This document shows, one piece after another, positions 22,382 through 23,793 of a DNA stretch of 23,793 bases; position 1 is the stretch's first letter; every line of letters starts with the position of its first letter. The translations under genes and the position numbers were made by a program. This DNA is from JBKPCD01 sp046727175 (GTDB taxonomy: Bacteria > Acidobacteriota > Vicinamibacteria > Vicinamibacterales > 2-12-FULL-66-21), in NCBI GenBank assembly GCA_046727175.1, contig JBKPCD010000211.1, positions 1 through 23,793 of the forward strand. Reading direction: 5' to 3'. The notes under the pieces are model-generated. The model was not told where the DNA came from. It ran no database searches and was given only the letters and a program-made list of their open reading frames with translations.

Positions 22382-23116
22382 ATGAACATGGAAATGGAAT
22401 ACCCAGGCGACGCGCGCGACGTGCGCGTGCGCAGCGGGCGCAATATCAGCGAGGTCGAACGCTGGGCATCGGTCGCGGCGGGCGCTGGACTCTTGCTCTA
22501 CGGGCTTAGGAAACGACACGCCCGTGGATGGATCCTCGCCGGCTTTGGGGGGCTTCTGGTTCAGCGCGGCGCACGCGGCTACTGTCACACATACGAGGCA
22601 CTCGGAATCAATAAGGCGGGAACCCGGTCGGATACGCGTCGCGCGCTCGGCGGCAGCGCAGGCATCCTCGTCGAAGAGAGCGTCACCATCAGCCGGCCAG
22701 TCGAGGAGCTTTACTCGTTCTGGCGCCAGCTCGAGAACCTGCCCCGGTTCATGCGGCATCTCGAGTCGGTCGAACGAATCACTGACACACTCTCCCGCTG
22801 GCGCGCGAAGGGACCAGGGGGCAAGGTCGTCGAGTGGAACGCCGAAGTCATCAACGAAATCCCCAACAAGCTGATCGCGTGGCGCTCGATCGAGGGATCC
22901 GAGGTCGTCAGCGCTGGGTCCGTCCATTTCGATGCCGCCGGTCCCGATCGCAGAACACGAATTCGAGTGCGGCTGCAGTACAACCCGCCCGGCGGCAAGC
23001 TCGGCGCACGGATCGCCAGGTTGCTCGGGCGCGATCCCGGATCGGAGATCCGTGAAGATCTGCGGACGCTCAAGCGGCTGCTCGAAAGCGGCGAGGCGAC
23101 GAAAGCAAGACGGTAA
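22382..23116 (+). CDS. DUF2892-like membrane hairpin fused to SRPBCC (cyclase/dehydrase-like) domain
   Basis: The protein has 244 residues. Residues ~20-75 (NISEVERWASVAAGAGLLLY, then GWILAGFGGLLVQRGARGYC) are a DUF2892/YgaP-like two-helix membrane anchor. Residues ~97-235 are an SRPBCC/START-type fold: VEESVTISRPVEELYSFWRQ, LENLPRFMRHLESVERI, EWNAEVINEIPNKLIAWRSI, and GSVHFDAAGPDRRTRIRVRL. SRPBCC domains bind hydrophobic ligands in a deep pocket. Here the domain would be tethered to the inner membrane and face the cytoplasm, suggesting lipid or quinone handling; this is inference. ATGs at 22382 and 22388 are both possible starts. It pairs with the preceding 125-residue gene and converges on the SDR at the right edge. 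Confidence 0.85.
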   Translation: MNMEMEYPGDARDVRVRSGRNISEVERWASVAAGAGLLLYGLRKRHARGWILAGFGGLLVQRGARGYCHTYEALGINKAGTRSDTRRALGGSAGILVEESVTISRPVEELYSFWRQLENLPRFMRHLESVERITDTLSRWRAKGPGGKVVEWNAEVINEIPNKLIAWRSIEGSEVVSAGSVHFDAAGPDRRTRIRVRLQYNPPGGKLGARIARLLGRDPGSEIREDLRTLKRLLESGEATKARR

Positions 23117-23149
23117 ACTTTGTCACAGCCCGTTGGTGCTGCCGGCGCG

Positions 23150-23191
23150 CGAACCGCGAGCTACCGAGCAACCGAACTACCGAGCGACCGG
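23150..23191 (-). repeat. Octamer array 3' of the right-edge SDR gene
   Basis: Read on the minus strand, ACCGGTCG, CTCGGTAG, TTCGGTTG and CTCGGTAG follow six to eight bases after the SDR stop, then CTCGCGGT. This is the CTCGGTNG family again in the sense of the gene it follows. The spacer from 23117 to 23149 shows nothing else. Confidence 0.75.
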
Positions 23192-23198
23192 TGCGTGT

Positions 23199-23793
23199 TC
23201 ACACTTCATTATTCGCAACAGCCGCTCGATCACTGAGCATCGTCATCACCGACGGCGCCCATCTCGAACGGCTCTGGCGGCCGGACTGCAGGCGATCACC
23301 GTCGGGACCCGACGGACCGGGCAGGAGACGCGTCGCGAGCATCATGCCGCGCGCGACGAAGCCAGGGACGGCAGCGTTGGCGACGACGGCGAGCTTTGCG
23401 GGCAGGGTGATAGTGAGCTCGGGATCGCCAAAGCGGCATGCCTCGACGATTTGACGCGCGGCGCGTTCCGCTGAAATCGACAGGCCAGGCAGCGCGTCCG
23501 AGATGGCAAACCAGATGAACTCGGCTTCGTGCTGTCCCTTGACTTCCGCATTGATTGGCGATCCCGTGCGCATCAAACCCGGCGAGACGGTGGTGACGCG
23601 AATGCCGTACTGCGCCAGCTCGGCGCGGACCGCGTCAGAGAGTCCCGCAAGCGCGAATTTGCTCGCGCAGTAAGGGGCCAGATGCGGGACGGCAACCTGT
23701 CCGCCAATCGAACTGATGTTGACGATCCTGCCGAAGCTCCGACGTCGCATCGCCGGGACGCATTCCTGCATCAGGTACAGCGGACCCCAGAAG
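23199..23793 (-). CDS. SDR-family oxidoreductase, N-terminus beyond the window
   Basis: About 197 C-terminal residues are present; the frame stays open to the right edge (FWGPLYLM precedes QECVPAMRRRSFGRIVNISS). The catalytic motifs are Ser in NISSIGG, and Tyr and Lys in YCASKFALAGLSDAVRAELA, followed by VTTVSPGLMRTGSP. The extended C-terminus (ISAERAARQIVEACRFGDPE, then LAVVANAAVPGFVARGMML) is typical of the larger SDRs related to YqjQ/DltE-type short-chain dehydrogenases. The Rossmann nucleotide motif lies outside the window, so cofactor preference cannot be read. The last ~25 residues are low-conservation tail. The substrate is unknown. Confidence 0.88.
   Translation of the reverse strand, partial: FWGPLYLMQECVPAMRRRSFGRIVNISSIGGQVAVPHLAPYCASKFALAGLSDAVRAELAQYGIRVTTVSPGLMRTGSPINAEVKGQHEAEFIWFAISDALPGLSISAERAARQIVEACRFGDPELTITLPAKLAVVANAAVPGFVARGMMLATRLLPGPSGPDGDRLQSGRQSRSRWAPSVMTMLSDRAAVANNEV

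Overview
The window is high-GC bacterial chromosome. The organism is most likely an acidobacterium, possibly class Vicinamibacteria. This is inferred from an Oar-like TonB-dependent receptor with an N-terminal carboxypeptidase-regulatory domain, a sulfatase-fold protein fused to TPR repeats, a P1-family peptidase, a PEP-CTERM protein, and short intergenic spacers packed with degenerate short repeats. No rRNA, tRNA, CRISPR array or intact mobile element is visible. The only mobile trace is the 3' end of an IS630-type transposase at the left edge. LAYOUT. 1-140: transposase tail (+). 275-2362: sulfatase/TPR (-). 2560-5039: class III aminotransferase, then a tartrate/D-malate-type dehydrogenase (+). 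5193-7503: sodium:solute symporter followed by an SDR dehydrogenase (-). 7588-8874: M20 deacylase/peptidase (+), divergent from the symporter. 9050-16273, all (+): TonB-dependent receptor, P1 peptidase, PhoD-type phosphatase, DUF2461 protein. 16337-18866 (-): an ArsR-methyltransferase fusion followed by ahcY. 19056-19859: PEP-CTERM protein (-). 20123-21715: D-aminoacylase-type amidohydrolase (-). 21937-23116: a small membrane-associated protein and a DUF2892-like/SRPBCC fusion (+). 23199-23793: SDR (-), cut by the right edge. HOW THE GENES WORK TOGETHER. The left and centre look like a scavenging and catabolism neighbourhood: outer-membrane import, exported peptidase, phosphatase and D-aminoacylase, an inner-membrane symporter, and cytosolic deacylase, transaminase and two dehydrogenases. 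The ArsR-methyltransferase/ahcY pair is a clear regulatory unit. ahcY removes S-adenosylhomocysteine (SAH), and the upstream gene joins a winged-helix DNA-binding domain to a SAM-binding domain. Its promoter reads TTGACA-N17-TAACAC, with a 10-bp palindrome at the predicted transcription start. MAIN UNUSUAL SIGNALS. (1) Spacers hold several sequence-unrelated families of degenerate tandem repeats with 7-9 bp or 14 bp period. One octamer family (consensus CTCGGTNG) is in register with the TAG stop codon of three genes and lies in the sense orientation just 3' of two others. Three of four convergent gene junctions carry inverted arms of such arrays. (2) The symporter and M20 genes have divergent promoters sharing a -35 box; M20 is predicted to be leaderless and the symporter to start at CTG. 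(3) The ArsR-methyltransferase fusion and ahcY look like an autoregulated SAH/SAM-sensing unit. All product names come from reading motifs by eye; no database search was possible.
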